From the NCBI GenBank assembly GCA_021827225.1, contig JAKAXG010000242.1:1-6727 (forward strand): 6,727 nucleotides of DNA. Reading direction: 5' to 3'. The position numbers were made by a program, and so were the translations under genes. Source of the stretch: Actinomycetes bacterium (GTDB taxonomy: Bacteria; Actinomycetota; Acidimicrobiia; Acidimicrobiales; Palsa-688). The notes beneath the pieces were generated by a model. It made no database searches and was not told where the DNA came from. It saw only the letters and a list, made by a program, of their open reading frames with translations. Every line of letters begins with the position of its first letter. The stretch's first letter is position 1. Below are positions 1 to 6,059 of this stretch, one piece after another.

Positions 1-301
1 CTTCGTCAGCCGCAGCGGCGGGGGAGCCGTCAGGCTGATCACCCCCGACCGGGAGACGTTCACCGCCGCCATCACCGCCGCCGGCGGGCAGGTCAGCGCC
101 GGCGACGGCGGGTCGTTGACCGTCGCTGGGATGTCCGCCCCCCAGATCGGCGACCTGGCCGCCCGGGACGGTCTGCGGGTGCACGAGCTGGCGCCGATCG
201 CCGCGTCCCTGGAGGACGCCTTCATGGAGTTGACCCAGGACGAGGTGGAGTACCGCCCGTCCACCATGGCCGGCGCCGTCGGCGCCGGCGGGAAGGAGTG
301 A
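1..301 (+). CDS. ABC transporter ATP-binding subunit, C-terminal part (5' truncated by window edge)
   Basis: This is the last ~99 residues of a protein that begins left of the window; the reading frame is open from base 2 to the TGA at 299-301. The segment SLEDAFMELTQDEVEY (about 213-262) matches the conserved tail of DrrA-like ABC ATPases, which usually have a C-terminal extension after the nucleotide-binding domain ending in 'SLEEAFMELT...VEY'. The preceding stretch (FVSRSGGGAVRL, then LTVAGMSAPQIGDLAARDGLRVHEL, given here in part) fits the same accessory domain. Walker A, the signature motif and Walker B would lie outside the window and cannot be checked. Its stop nearly abuts the start of an ABC-2 permease, which supports the assignment: the ATPase would hydrolyse ATP on the cytoplasmic face to drive that permease. 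The last ~15 residues are Gly/Ala-rich. An internal TTG at 116 is not a real start. The family is fairly sure; the substrate is unknown. Confidence 0.85.
   Translation, partial: FVSRSGGGAVRLITPDRETFTAAITAAGGQVSAGDGGSLTVAGMSAPQIGDLAARDGLRVHELAPIAASLEDAFMELTQDEVEYRPSTMAGAVGAGGKE
293..298 (+). promoter_or_regulatory. Ribosome binding site AAGGAG for the ABC-2 permease
   Basis: AAGGAG lies at the very end of the ATPase gene, 8 nt upstream of the ATG at 307. It directly abuts the alternative GTG at 298, leaving no spacing for that codon. This decides the permease start in favour of 307. Confidence 0.7.
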
Positions 302-306
302 CCGGG

Positions 307-1113
307 ATGACCCAGGCCATCCAGACCGCCCCGCTCGGGCGCTACCGGGTCAAGCACGTGCTCAGCTCGGAGCTGATGAAGCTGGTGACCCTGAGATCGA
401 CGGCCGTCACCCTCGGCCTGACCGTCGTCGCCGGCCTGTTGGTGACCGGGCTGGTCACCAACTCGGCCCTGCACCACACCCCGGACTGGTACATCGGCTT
501 CGACCCGACACAGCAGGCCCTGACCGGCCTGATCGTCGCCGCCCTGACCGGCGGGGTGTTCGGGGCGCTGCTCGTGACCGGCGAGTACTCCAGCGGCACC
601 ATCCGGACGTCGCTGGCCGCCACCCCCAGGCGACCGGTGCTGCTGGTGGCCAAGACCGCGGTCACCGCCGCCGCCATGGTGGCGTTCTGCGAGGTTCTCA
701 GCTTCGTGTCGTTCTTCCTCGGCCAGGCCGTCCTGTCGAGCGGCGGGGCCCCGACGGCCAACCTGGGGACCGCCGGCGCGCTGCGCGCCGTGGTGATGAC
801 CGGGCTGTTCATCGCCCTCATGGCCCTGATGTCGTTCGGTTTCGGTCTGATGTTCCGCAGCACCGCGGGGGCCATCGCCGCCTTCGTCGGCGTGGTGTTC
901 GTGCTGCCGCTGGTGATGCGCGGCATATCCGAACCCGACCTGCGGTACCTGCCGACCAACATCCTCACCAACTCGGTGATGAGCACCGTCCACCAGGGCC
1001 CGGGAGGGATCATCCGGCCGCTCTCGCCCGGCGTAGGCTTGCTGCTGATGGTGCTCTATGCGGCGGTCGCCGTCGCCGCCGGCGCCGTGCTGTTCATGAA
1101 GCGAGACGCCTGA
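307..1113 (+). CDS. ABC-2 type transporter permease subunit
   Basis: This 268-residue integral membrane protein is the expected partner of the ATPase encoded just upstream. I place the start at ATG 307 because AAGGAG at 293-298 is well spaced for it; GTG 298, overlapping the ATPase stop, is the alternative and adds three residues. A short cytoplasmic N-terminus with an SSELMKL motif (20-26) leads into about six hydrophobic segments: roughly 33-51, 71-91, 111-140, 158-183, 188-207 and 238-262. Between the second and third lies TGEYSSGTIRTSLAATPRR (91-109), a loop I recognise from actinobacterial ABC-2 permeases that pair with DrrA-like ATPases. The protein ends in FMKRDA, a typical 'positive-inside' tail. 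Known members export drugs, lipids or peptides, or give self-resistance; nothing here identifies the cargo. The kinase and regulator genes that follow suggest expression is controlled by that two-component system. Family assignment is confident, substrate unknown. Confidence 0.88.
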   Translation: MTQAIQTAPLGRYRVKHVLSSELMKLVTLRSTAVTLGLTVVAGLLVTGLVTNSALHHTPDWYIGFDPTQQALTGLIVAALTGGVFGALLVTGEYSSGTIRTSLAATPRRPVLLVAKTAVTAAAMVAFCEVLSFVSFFLGQAVLSSGGAPTANLGTAGALRAVVMTGLFIALMALMSFGFGLMFRSTAGAIAAFVGVVFVLPLVMRGISEPDLRYLPTNILTNSVMSTVHQGPGGIIRPLSPGVGLLLMVLYAAVAVAAGAVLFMKRDA

Positions 1114-1141
1114 GAGCAGGCCGGCACCGAGGAGGGCCTGA

Positions 1142-2485
1142 GTGCAGATTCAGATCCCTCAGGAGTGGACCGAGCAGGCCGGGCGCCTGGCCCGGGTGGT
1201 CCTCCGGGAGCCGTTCCACAGGCGCAGCTGGGCGGAGCTGGGATACTTCATCGTCAGCTCCGCCCTGGCCTGCGGGGCGGCGTTCGCCCTGGCCGTGCTG
1301 GGGACGGTCGGGCTGGCCTTCACGGTGGTGTTCGTCGGCGTCGTGATCGTCGCCGGCGGCCTGCGGGCCGCCCGGGGACTGGGCCGCTGGCAGCGGGCCC
1401 TGGCCCGCCAGGTCCTGGGCGAGGAGGTACCCGAGCCGGAGCCGTTCAGCGTCCGTCGCCCCGGGCTGTCCGGCTGGCTGCGGGCGTCGCTCGGCGATCG
1501 GGCCGCCTGGCGGGCGGTCGGCTACTTCGTGGCCAAGGTCCCGCTCACCATCTTCGGCGGGTGGTTCGCTCTGAGCATCTGGTTCGAGGCCATCTTCGGT
1601 ATCGCCTCGCTCCTCACCGGCCGCACCGCCGCGGCCCGGTTCGGGCCCTTCGGCCGGCTGTTCTTCTACAGCGGCGGGCCGCCCCCCCGTCTGGTGACCT
1701 ACGTCGGCGCTTTCGTGATCGGGGTGGTGCTCCTCTTCGTCGCCCCCTGGACCATGAGGCTGGTGGTGCAACTCGACCGGTGGATGATGCACCTCCTGCT
1801 CGGTCCCGACGCCGCCACCTCCCGGGTGAGAAGCCTGGAGGAGTCCAGGTCGAAGACCCTCGACGCCGCCGCCGAGACGCTGCGCCGTATCGAACGCAAC
1901 CTGCACGACGGCACCCAGGCCCAGCTGGTGGCGCTGGCCATGAGGCTCGGCCAGGCCAAGGAGAAGCTCGACGACCTCCCGGCCGGGACGCAGGGCGGCG
2001 ACGTCGACGCCATCCGCCGCCTGGTCGACGAAGCCCACCGGGGGGCCAAGGAGGCCATCACCGACCTGCGCGACCTGGCCCGGGGTATCCACCCGCCGGC
2101 GCTCGACACCGGGCTGGAGAACGCCCTGGCCACGCTGGCCGCCCGCAGCGCGGTGCCCACCGAGGTGACCGTGGCGATCCGGACCCGGCCGACCCCGGCC
2201 GTGGAGGCCATCAGCTACTTCTGCGCGGCGGAGCTGCTCGCCAACGTGGCCCAGCACGCCAACGCCTCCCGGGCGTCCCTGAGCTGCGCCGAGCACGGAC
2301 CGTGGCTGCGGATAGTCGTGCGGGACAACGGGCAGGGGGGCGCCGCCATCAGCCGCGCCGGCTCGTCGTCCAGCGGGCTGGCCGGCCTGGCCGACCGGGT
2401 GGGCGCGGTGGACGGGCACCTCAGCATCGCCAGCCCCGCCGGCGGTCCCACCGCCGTCACCGTAGACCTGCCGTCCCGGTTCTGA
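1142..2485 (+). CDS. Membrane sensor histidine kinase (NarL/DesK-type, HisKA_3)
   Basis: This 447-residue kinase would autophosphorylate on a histidine and pass the phosphate to the response regulator encoded next. The GTG start at 1142 has GAGGAGGG (1129-1136) 5 nt upstream. The N-terminal half holds four hydrophobic segments in two pairs (about 34-55, 56-75, 128-155, 187-210), as in the actinobacterial 'putative sensor' membrane domain; no large extracellular domain is visible, so the signal is probably sensed in or at the membrane. A helix (about 225-300) carries the phospho-acceptor motif ERNLHDGTQAQ with His255, the HisKA_3 arrangement. The ATPase domain has an N box with Asn368 (ELLANVAQHA), a G1 box DNGQGG (395-400) and a G2 box GLAGLADR (412-419), so it looks active. 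It lies 28 nt after the permease stop and 2 nt before the regulator start, consistent with one operon. The stimulus is not known. Confidence 0.92.
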   Translation: MQIQIPQEWTEQAGRLARVVLREPFHRRSWAELGYFIVSSALACGAAFALAVLGTVGLAFTVVFVGVVIVAGGLRAARGLGRWQRALARQVLGEEVPEPEPFSVRRPGLSGWLRASLGDRAAWRAVGYFVAKVPLTIFGGWFALSIWFEAIFGIASLLTGRTAAARFGPFGRLFFYSGGPPPRLVTYVGAFVIGVVLLFVAPWTMRLVVQLDRWMMHLLLGPDAATSRVRSLEESRSKTLDAAAETLRRIERNLHDGTQAQLVALAMRLGQAKEKLDDLPAGTQGGDVDAIRRLVDEAHRGAKEAITDLRDLARGIHPPALDTGLENALATLAARSAVPTEVTVAIRTRPTPAVEAISYFCAAELLANVAQHANASRASLSCAEHGPWLRIVVRDNGQGGAAISRAGSSSSGLAGLADRVGAVDGHLSIASPAGGPTAVTVDLPSRF

Positions 2486-2487
2486 CC

Positions 2488-3150
2488 GTGGCCGCCGCCG
2501 ACGCCATAACGGTGGTGATCGCCGAGGACTCCGCCATCCTGCGCGACGGTCTGGTCCAGCTGCTCACCGACCGGGGGCTGGTGGTGACCGGGGCGGTGAG
2601 CGACGCCGCCGGCCTCGAGGCGGCGGTGGCCGCCGACCCCCCGGACGTGGCCGTGGTCGACATCCGCATGCCGCCGAGCTTCACCGACGAGGGCCTGCGG
2701 GCCGCCCTGGCCCTGCGCCGCAGCCACCCCGGCGTGGGGATCCTGGTGTTCTCCCAGTACGTGGAGACCCGCTACGCGGCGGAGCTGCTCGCCGGCGGGG
2801 CGGCCGGGATCGGCTACCTGCTCAAGGACAGGGTGGCCGACGTCTCCGACTTCGTGGAGGCCCTGGTGCGGGTGGCCTCGGGGGGCACCGCCCTCGACCC
2901 GGAGGTCGTCACCCAGCTGATGGGGGCCTCGAGGCGCACCGACACCCTGGCCGGGCTGAGCGGGCGGGAGCGGGAGGTGCTGGCGTTGATGGCGGAGGGG
3001 CGGACCAACTCCGCCATAGCCGCCAGCCTGGTCATCTCCGAGGGGGCGGTGGAGAAGCACGTGGCCAATATTTTTTCCAAGCTGAACCTACCGGTGACCT
3101 CCACCGACCACCGCCGGGTGCTGGCCGTCCTGCGCTATCTGGAGGGATGA
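2488..3150 (+). CDS. Response regulator, NarL/LuxR family
   Basis: This 220-residue transcription factor is the cognate partner of the kinase encoded just before it. The receiver domain (about 7-120) has the acidic pair Glu13-Asp14, the phospho-acceptor Asp58 in VVDIRMPP, Ser89 in the switch position and Lys113 in GYLLKD, so all key residues are present. A LuxR-type helix-turn-helix spans about 157-217: LSGREREVLALMAEG, then recognition-helix residues around SEGAVEKHVANIFSKL (184-199). The DNA target is unknown; regulation of its own transporter operon is an inference from gene order. The start is GTG 2488, 2 nt after the kinase TGA. No Shine-Dalgarno sequence is visible there, so translation is probably coupled to the kinase. 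The frame is open far upstream through the kinase gene, but that stretch is Arg/Gly/Pro-rich nonsense. An AT-rich patch (3067-3076) encodes part of the recognition region with rare codons AAT ATT TTT. Confidence 0.92.
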   Translation: MAAADAITVVIAEDSAILRDGLVQLLTDRGLVVTGAVSDAAGLEAAVAADPPDVAVVDIRMPPSFTDEGLRAALALRRSHPGVGILVFSQYVETRYAAELLAGGAAGIGYLLKDRVADVSDFVEALVRVASGGTALDPEVVTQLMGASRRTDTLAGLSGREREVLALMAEGRTNSAIAASLVISEGAVEKHVANIFSKLNLPVTSTDHRRVLAVLRYLEG

Positions 3151-3158
3151 CCGGCGTC

Positions 3159-3174
3159 CTGGTCGGATGACCGG
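3159..3174 (+). other. Short hairpin after the response regulator gene
   Basis: CTGGTC (3159-3164), a GGAT loop, then GACCGG (3169-3174) can form a 6-bp stem with one U-G pair, starting 8 nt after the regulator stop. No T tract follows, so a role as terminator is only possible. The 108-nt gap 3151-3258 also holds a 12-nt perfect palindrome (GCCGGCGCCGGC, 3201-3212). I see no convincing -35/-10 pair in it. Confidence 0.25.
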
Positions 3175-3244
3175 CCGAGATGACCGACGACCCTGTTCGG
3201 GCCGGCGCCGGCGGGCGGAGGATGGGCCCAGACCTTCTGCCTGT

Positions 3245-3252
3245 GGAGGTGA
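3245..3252 (+). promoter_or_regulatory. Strong ribosome binding site for the DUF4389 protein
   Basis: GGAGGTGA is a near-perfect match to the anti-Shine-Dalgarno sequence and sits 6 nt before GTG 3259. It fixes that GTG as the start, and suggests the gene is translated independently of the operon upstream. Confidence 0.8.
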
Positions 3253-3258
3253 CCGATC

Positions 3259-4842
3259 GTGTCCGTGGGTTCCGCATACCCGGTCCGGGTGGACGCCACG
3301 CTGGACCAGGGCCTGAGCCGCTGGCTGTGGCTGGTGAAGTGGCTCCTGGCCGTACCGCACTACCTCGTGCTGTTCGTGCTGTGGATGGCCTTCGTGGTGG
3401 TGAGCGTCGGGGCGTTCTTCGCCATCCTGTTCACCGGCAGGTACCCGCCCTCCCTGTTCGAGTTCAACGTGGGCGTGCTGCGATGGAGCTGGCGGGTCGC
3501 CTACTACAGCTACGGGGCGCTGGGAACCGACCGCTACCCGCCGTTCACCCTGGCCGAGGTGCCCGACTACCCGGCCCATCTGGAGATCGACTACCCCGAG
3601 CACCTGTCCCGGGGGCTGGTGCTGGTGAAGTGGTGGCTGCTGGCCATCCCCCAGTACCTGATCGTGGCCGTTTTCGCCGGCGGCGGGGCGTGGGCGGCCT
3701 GGCAGACCGACCGCAACGCCGCCGGATGGGGCGGCGGTCTCATCGGCCTGCTGGTGCTGATAGCCGCCGTCGTTCTCACCGTCACCGGCCGCTACCCCCG
3801 GCAGATCTTCGACTTCGTGCTCGGCCTCAACCGTTGGGTGCTGCGGGTGGCCGCCTACGCGGCGCTGATGACCGACCAGTACCCGCCGTTCCGGCTGGAC
3901 ATGGGCGGCCACGAGGCTCTCGCCACGATGACCGTTCCCCGGCCCCCCGGGGCGGGCCCGGGTACGGCCACGGCGGCCTCGTCGGCCCCGTCGGCGGCCA
4001 CCCTGCTCGAGCAGCCGGGACCGCCCGCCCCGCCCGCCAGCCTGCTCGGGCAGCCGGGACCGTCCGGACCGCCCGCGCCACCCGCCCCGCCCGGGCCGCC
4101 CGCCCCGTCTTCCCGGCCGATCCGGCCGACCGGGCCGCCCCCAGCCGGCGGGTGGACGGCGCTCAGGATCGTCTCGGTGGTGGCCGGCTGCCTCATGGTC
4201 GTGATCTCGTTGGGCCTGCTGGCCGCCGGCGGGGCGGCGTCCTGGATGGACAACACCCAGCGCGACGCGGCCGGCTACCTCACCAGCGATCCGCACCCGT
4301 TCGTCACCTCCGGCTACGCCATCACCAGCGACCGCATCGATCTCGGCACCTCCGGGGTGGTGGCCCCCGCCAGCTTCCTCGGGACGATCAGGTTCACGGT
4401 GACCGGGCAGAACCCCACCCCGGACGTCTTCGTCGGTATCGCCCCGCGCGTCCTGGCCGACCGCTACCTGGCCGGGGTGGCCCGATCCGTGGTCACCGAC
4501 TGGACCGGTGACACCACCGGCTACCGCCAGCAGGCGGGCGGGCCGCCGCTGACCCCCCCGACCGACTCCCGCATCTGGGTGGCCTCGGCGACCGGGAGCG
4601 GCACCCAGACCCTCACCTGGAAGCCGACCAGCGGTGACTGGCTGGTCGTGGTCATGAACCGCGACGCCACCCCGGGGCTGGTGGTCACCGCCACCGCCGG
4701 CGCCACCATCCCGTCACTCGGCTGGATCGCCGGCGGTCTCTTCGCCGCCGGGGGCATACTGCTGCTGGGCGGGGCGGTGCTGGTCATCCTCCCCGTGGTC
4801 AGGACCGGTCGGCGCCCCGACTCTCCCCGCCGCGTCCCGTGA
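3259..4842 (+). CDS. Membrane protein with two tandem DUF4389 domains, Pro-rich linker and C-terminal membrane-anchored domain
   Basis: This protein has 527 residues; its function is unknown. Residues ~15-215 contain two copies of a DUF4389-like unit. Each begins with a helix of the form LSRWLWLVKWLLAVPHYLV or LSRGLVLVKWWLLAIPQYL, followed by TGRYP (Tyr62 and Tyr179), an (E/D)F-x(4)-L-x-RW-x-x-RV-x-(Y/A)Y helix, and a closing D(R/Q)YPPF (Tyr93 and Tyr208). The repeat period is about 116 residues. Each copy has two hydrophobic segments, giving about four membrane helices. A Pro/Ala/Gly-rich linker (about 223-298) contains a 13-residue duplication. A hydrophobic helix (about 302-325), a ~160-residue region rich in Thr, Gly, Asp and Val that is probably outside the membrane, and a final helix (about 489-512) follow, ending in a basic tail RTGRRPDSPRRVP. 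DUF4389 has no established role known to me. The gene is on the same strand as the kinase-regulator pair but 108 nt away; co-regulation is possible but unproven. Confidence 0.85.
   Translation: MSVGSAYPVRVDATLDQGLSRWLWLVKWLLAVPHYLVLFVLWMAFVVVSVGAFFAILFTGRYPPSLFEFNVGVLRWSWRVAYYSYGALGTDRYPPFTLAEVPDYPAHLEIDYPEHLSRGLVLVKWWLLAIPQYLIVAVFAGGGAWAAWQTDRNAAGWGGGLIGLLVLIAAVVLTVTGRYPRQIFDFVLGLNRWVLRVAAYAALMTDQYPPFRLDMGGHEALATMTVPRPPGAGPGTATAASSAPSAATLLEQPGPPAPPASLLGQPGPSGPPAPPAPPGPPAPSSRPIRPTGPPPAGGWTALRIVSVVAGCLMVVISLGLLAAGGAASWMDNTQRDAAGYLTSDPHPFVTSGYAITSDRIDLGTSGVVAPASFLGTIRFTVTGQNPTPDVFVGIAPRVLADRYLAGVARSVVTDWTGDTTGYRQQAGGPPLTPPTDSRIWVASATGSGTQTLTWKPTSGDWLVVVMNRDATPGLVVTATAGATIPSLGWIAGGLFAAGGILLLGGAVLVILPVVRTGRRPDSPRRVP
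4003..4062 (+). repeat. In-frame direct repeat in the proline-rich linker
   Basis: Two 21-nt copies, at 4003-4023 and 4042-4062, differ at a single base (GAG versus GGG, Glu to Gly). They are 39 nt apart, so each unit is 13 codons (LLEQPGPPAPPAS, then LLGQPGPSGPPAP). The duplication keeps the frame and lengthens the flexible linker. Confidence 0.75.
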
Positions 4843-4844
4843 CC

Positions 4845-4858
4845 CCGGGGCTTCCCGG
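4845..4858. other. Small GC hairpin in the convergent gap; rest of 4843-5042 featureless
   Basis: CCGGG (4845-4849), a GCTT loop and CCCGG (4854-4858) form a 5-bp stem just after the DUF4389 stop. A weaker CACAC/GTGTG pair (4861-4865 and 4878-4882) follows, and a 10-nt palindrome GGACCGGTCC lies at 5011-5020, beyond the stop of the minus-strand gene. None has a T tract. The location between convergent genes makes a transcription-ending role plausible, but not shown. I see no gene in the gap. Confidence 0.25.
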
Positions 4859-5042
4859 AACACACCGTTGCGGCTTCGTGTGAGACCCCGCTCGTCGACA
4901 CGTTCATAGAGCAGGGTGGCACCGGCTGCATCTCGAGTCTGCCCCCGCCCGCGTTCGCCACCACACTGCAGGCCCTCCGCAGCAGCTGATCATGACCCCT
5001 CCCCCGACCTGGACCGGTCCGGCTGCCGGGCGTCACGGAGTC

Positions 5043-5870
5043 TCAGTGGCCGACGCCGGCCAGCACCGCCTCCAGCACGGACTGGTCCGGAGCCGGCGGA
5101 GGGGGGTCCTCGACCAGGCAGCGGATGTGCCTGACCGCGTCAGCCAGACGGGAACCGCTGATCAGGGGGGTGTGGGCGCTCACGATCGCCGTCGGATTGA
5201 GCCTCTCGATCCGGGTGACGCTGGCCTGGTAGCGGACCGGGTCGACGATCGACAGCCAGGGGGAGAGGGCGTGGTGGGCGAAGAAGGAGATGCCCTCCTC
5301 CCACGCCGACGGGTCCAGCTCGGCGACATGGTCCACCGGCTGGGCCGGCATGGGCGTGGCGAACGCGTCCGACGCCCAGTACACACCCGTCCGGCTGTCG
5401 AAAAGGCCCCGGGTCGTGGGGCTGTCGAAGACCGGTGGGCGCATGGCGTACAGCACCCGGTCGCCGGCGTCGAACGAGTCCCCGTCGCCGACCCAGCGCA
5501 TCCGTTCCGGCGGAACGCGCAGGGTGCTGCCCATGCGTTCGACGGCCGCCCAGCTCGTGACCAGGGTGGCGTTGCGGCACAGGTCCAGCACCTCGGCCAG
5601 GTTGCCGGTGTGGTCGTCGTCGTCGTGGGACAGGAACACCCACGCCACGTCGGCCGGGTCGACGATCGCCGCCATATCCGCCAACCAGGCCGCCCGGTCG
5701 GAGTGGATGCCGGTGTCGACGATGACCGGTTGGCGGCCGCGGATTATGAGCGAGTTGAGGTGGACGGACAGCGGCGCGGCAAATCCCACCTGCGCGCTGC
5801 GCAACAGGAACGTGTCGGGCGCCACCTCCATGGGCGGCAGGTGCAGGGGGGTTTCGGGTTCGAAGGCCAC
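5043..5870 (-). CDS. Metallo-beta-lactamase-fold protein, di-iron (ODP-like) branch
   Basis: This soluble protein has 275 residues. The start is GTG at 5870-5868, because AAAGGAG (5882-5876 on the minus strand) lies 5 nt before it; the frame extends 36 residues upstream, but without family-like sequence. The fold is seen in VIVDTG (49-54), the metal motif SHDDDDHTGN (81-90), WASDAFATP (165-173) and SAHTP (231-235). The canonical HxHxDH motif reads H82-x-D84-x-D86-H87, so an Asp replaces the second His. The next ligand position, in PPVFDSP (145-151), has Asp149 where di-iron flavoproteins have His. Further ligands would be Asp168 and His233. An acidic residue in the second position is typical of the oxygen-binding di-iron (FprA/ROO) branch, but the flavodoxin domain of those enzymes is absent. 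The substrate could be O2, NO or a hydrolysable ester; I cannot tell. It is convergent with the DUF4389 gene and divergent from the DinB-like gene. Confidence 0.85.
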   Translation of the reverse strand: MAFEPETPLHLPPMEVAPDTFLLRSAQVGFAAPLSVHLNSLIIRGRQPVIVDTGIHSDRAAWLADMAAIVDPADVAWVFLSHDDDDHTGNLAEVLDLCRNATLVTSWAAVERMGSTLRVPPERMRWVGDGDSFDAGDRVLYAMRPPVFDSPTTRGLFDSRTGVYWASDAFATPMPAQPVDHVAELDPSAWEEGISFFAHHALSPWLSIVDPVRYQASVTRIERLNPTAIVSAHTPLISGSRLADAVRHIRCLVEDPPPPAPDQSVLEAVLAGVGH

Positions 5871-5875
5871 CGGGG

Positions 5876-5882
5876 CTCCTTT
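5876..5882 (-). promoter_or_regulatory. Ribosome binding site for the MBL-fold protein
   Basis: On the minus strand this reads AAAGGAG and lies 5 nt before the GTG at 5870. It selects this start over the longer frame opening at 5978. Confidence 0.75.
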
Positions 5883-5909
5883 CCATGGGTGACGGCCGTG
5901 AAGCCCACT

Positions 5910-5923
5910 CCACCGGGCGGTGG
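5910..5923. other. Inverted repeat in the divergent spacer (5871-6059)
   Basis: CCACC (5910-5914), GGGC, GGTGG (5919-5923) form a perfect 5-bp inverted repeat about 40 nt upstream of the MBL start. It could be an operator or a leader hairpin for that gene, or chance in GC-rich DNA. An 8-nt direct repeat CCGGCTCC (5980-5987 and 5998-6005) is the only other pattern I see in the spacer apart from the -10 element near 6048. I find no convincing minus-strand promoter. Confidence 0.25.
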
Positions 5924-6047
5924 TCCGCTTGGAGGCCTGATGTAGATCGTGTGGAGCTTGTGGCTCGCGCATCCCCACGCCGGCTCCACGGCGATGACCG
6001 GCTCCCCTTCGTGGCCGGATCCGGTGCGCCGCTTCCGTTCAGGCGTC

Positions 6048-6053
6048 TACCTT
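6048..6053 (+). promoter_or_regulatory. Probable -10 element of a leaderless promoter for the DinB-like gene
   Basis: TACCTT fits the TAnnnT pattern of sigma70-type actinobacterial promoters. It ends 6 nt before the GTG at 6060, so transcription would begin at or next to the start codon. No Shine-Dalgarno sequence precedes this GTG, as expected for a leaderless mRNA. No good -35 box is seen around 6024-6030. Confidence 0.45.
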
Positions 6054-6059
6054 GGGCCC

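Noticed and set aside
2335..2341. G-GGG-GGC heptamer in the kinase frame, which could shift translation by -1 into the open regulator frame
   Set aside because: A slip here would cut off the kinase G2 box and add a nonsense linker, G runs are not known to me as strong slippery sites, and no stimulatory structure is evident.
1094..2419. Large minus-strand open frame opposite the kinase gene
   Set aside because: It is rich in His, Gly, Pro and Gln with no domain, and lies antisense to a kinase with all its motifs.
1165..2487. Long open frame overlapping the kinase gene in another frame and continuing into the regulator
   Set aside because: The overlapping part is Arg/Gly/Pro-rich with no family resemblance, as expected in GC-rich DNA. 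Only the part from 2488 looks like a protein.
3088..4511. Long open frames on both strands overlapping the DUF4389 gene
   Set aside because: Composition is Arg/Pro/Gly-rich and without recognisable motifs; the DUF4389 frame has a strong ribosome binding site and clear repeats.
4843..5042. Possible small RNA or tRNA in the convergent gap
   Set aside because: No cloverleaf, promoter or strong structure is visible; only short GC inverted repeats common in such DNA.
4992..5945. Plus-strand open frame of 317 codons opposite the MBL-fold gene
   Set aside because: It is the antisense shadow of a gene with clear metal-binding motifs and lacks family features of its own.
5871..5978. N-terminal extension of 36 residues for the MBL-fold protein
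   Set aside because: The ribosome binding site lies inside this stretch, well placed for GTG 5870, and the extension has no family-like or signal-peptide character.
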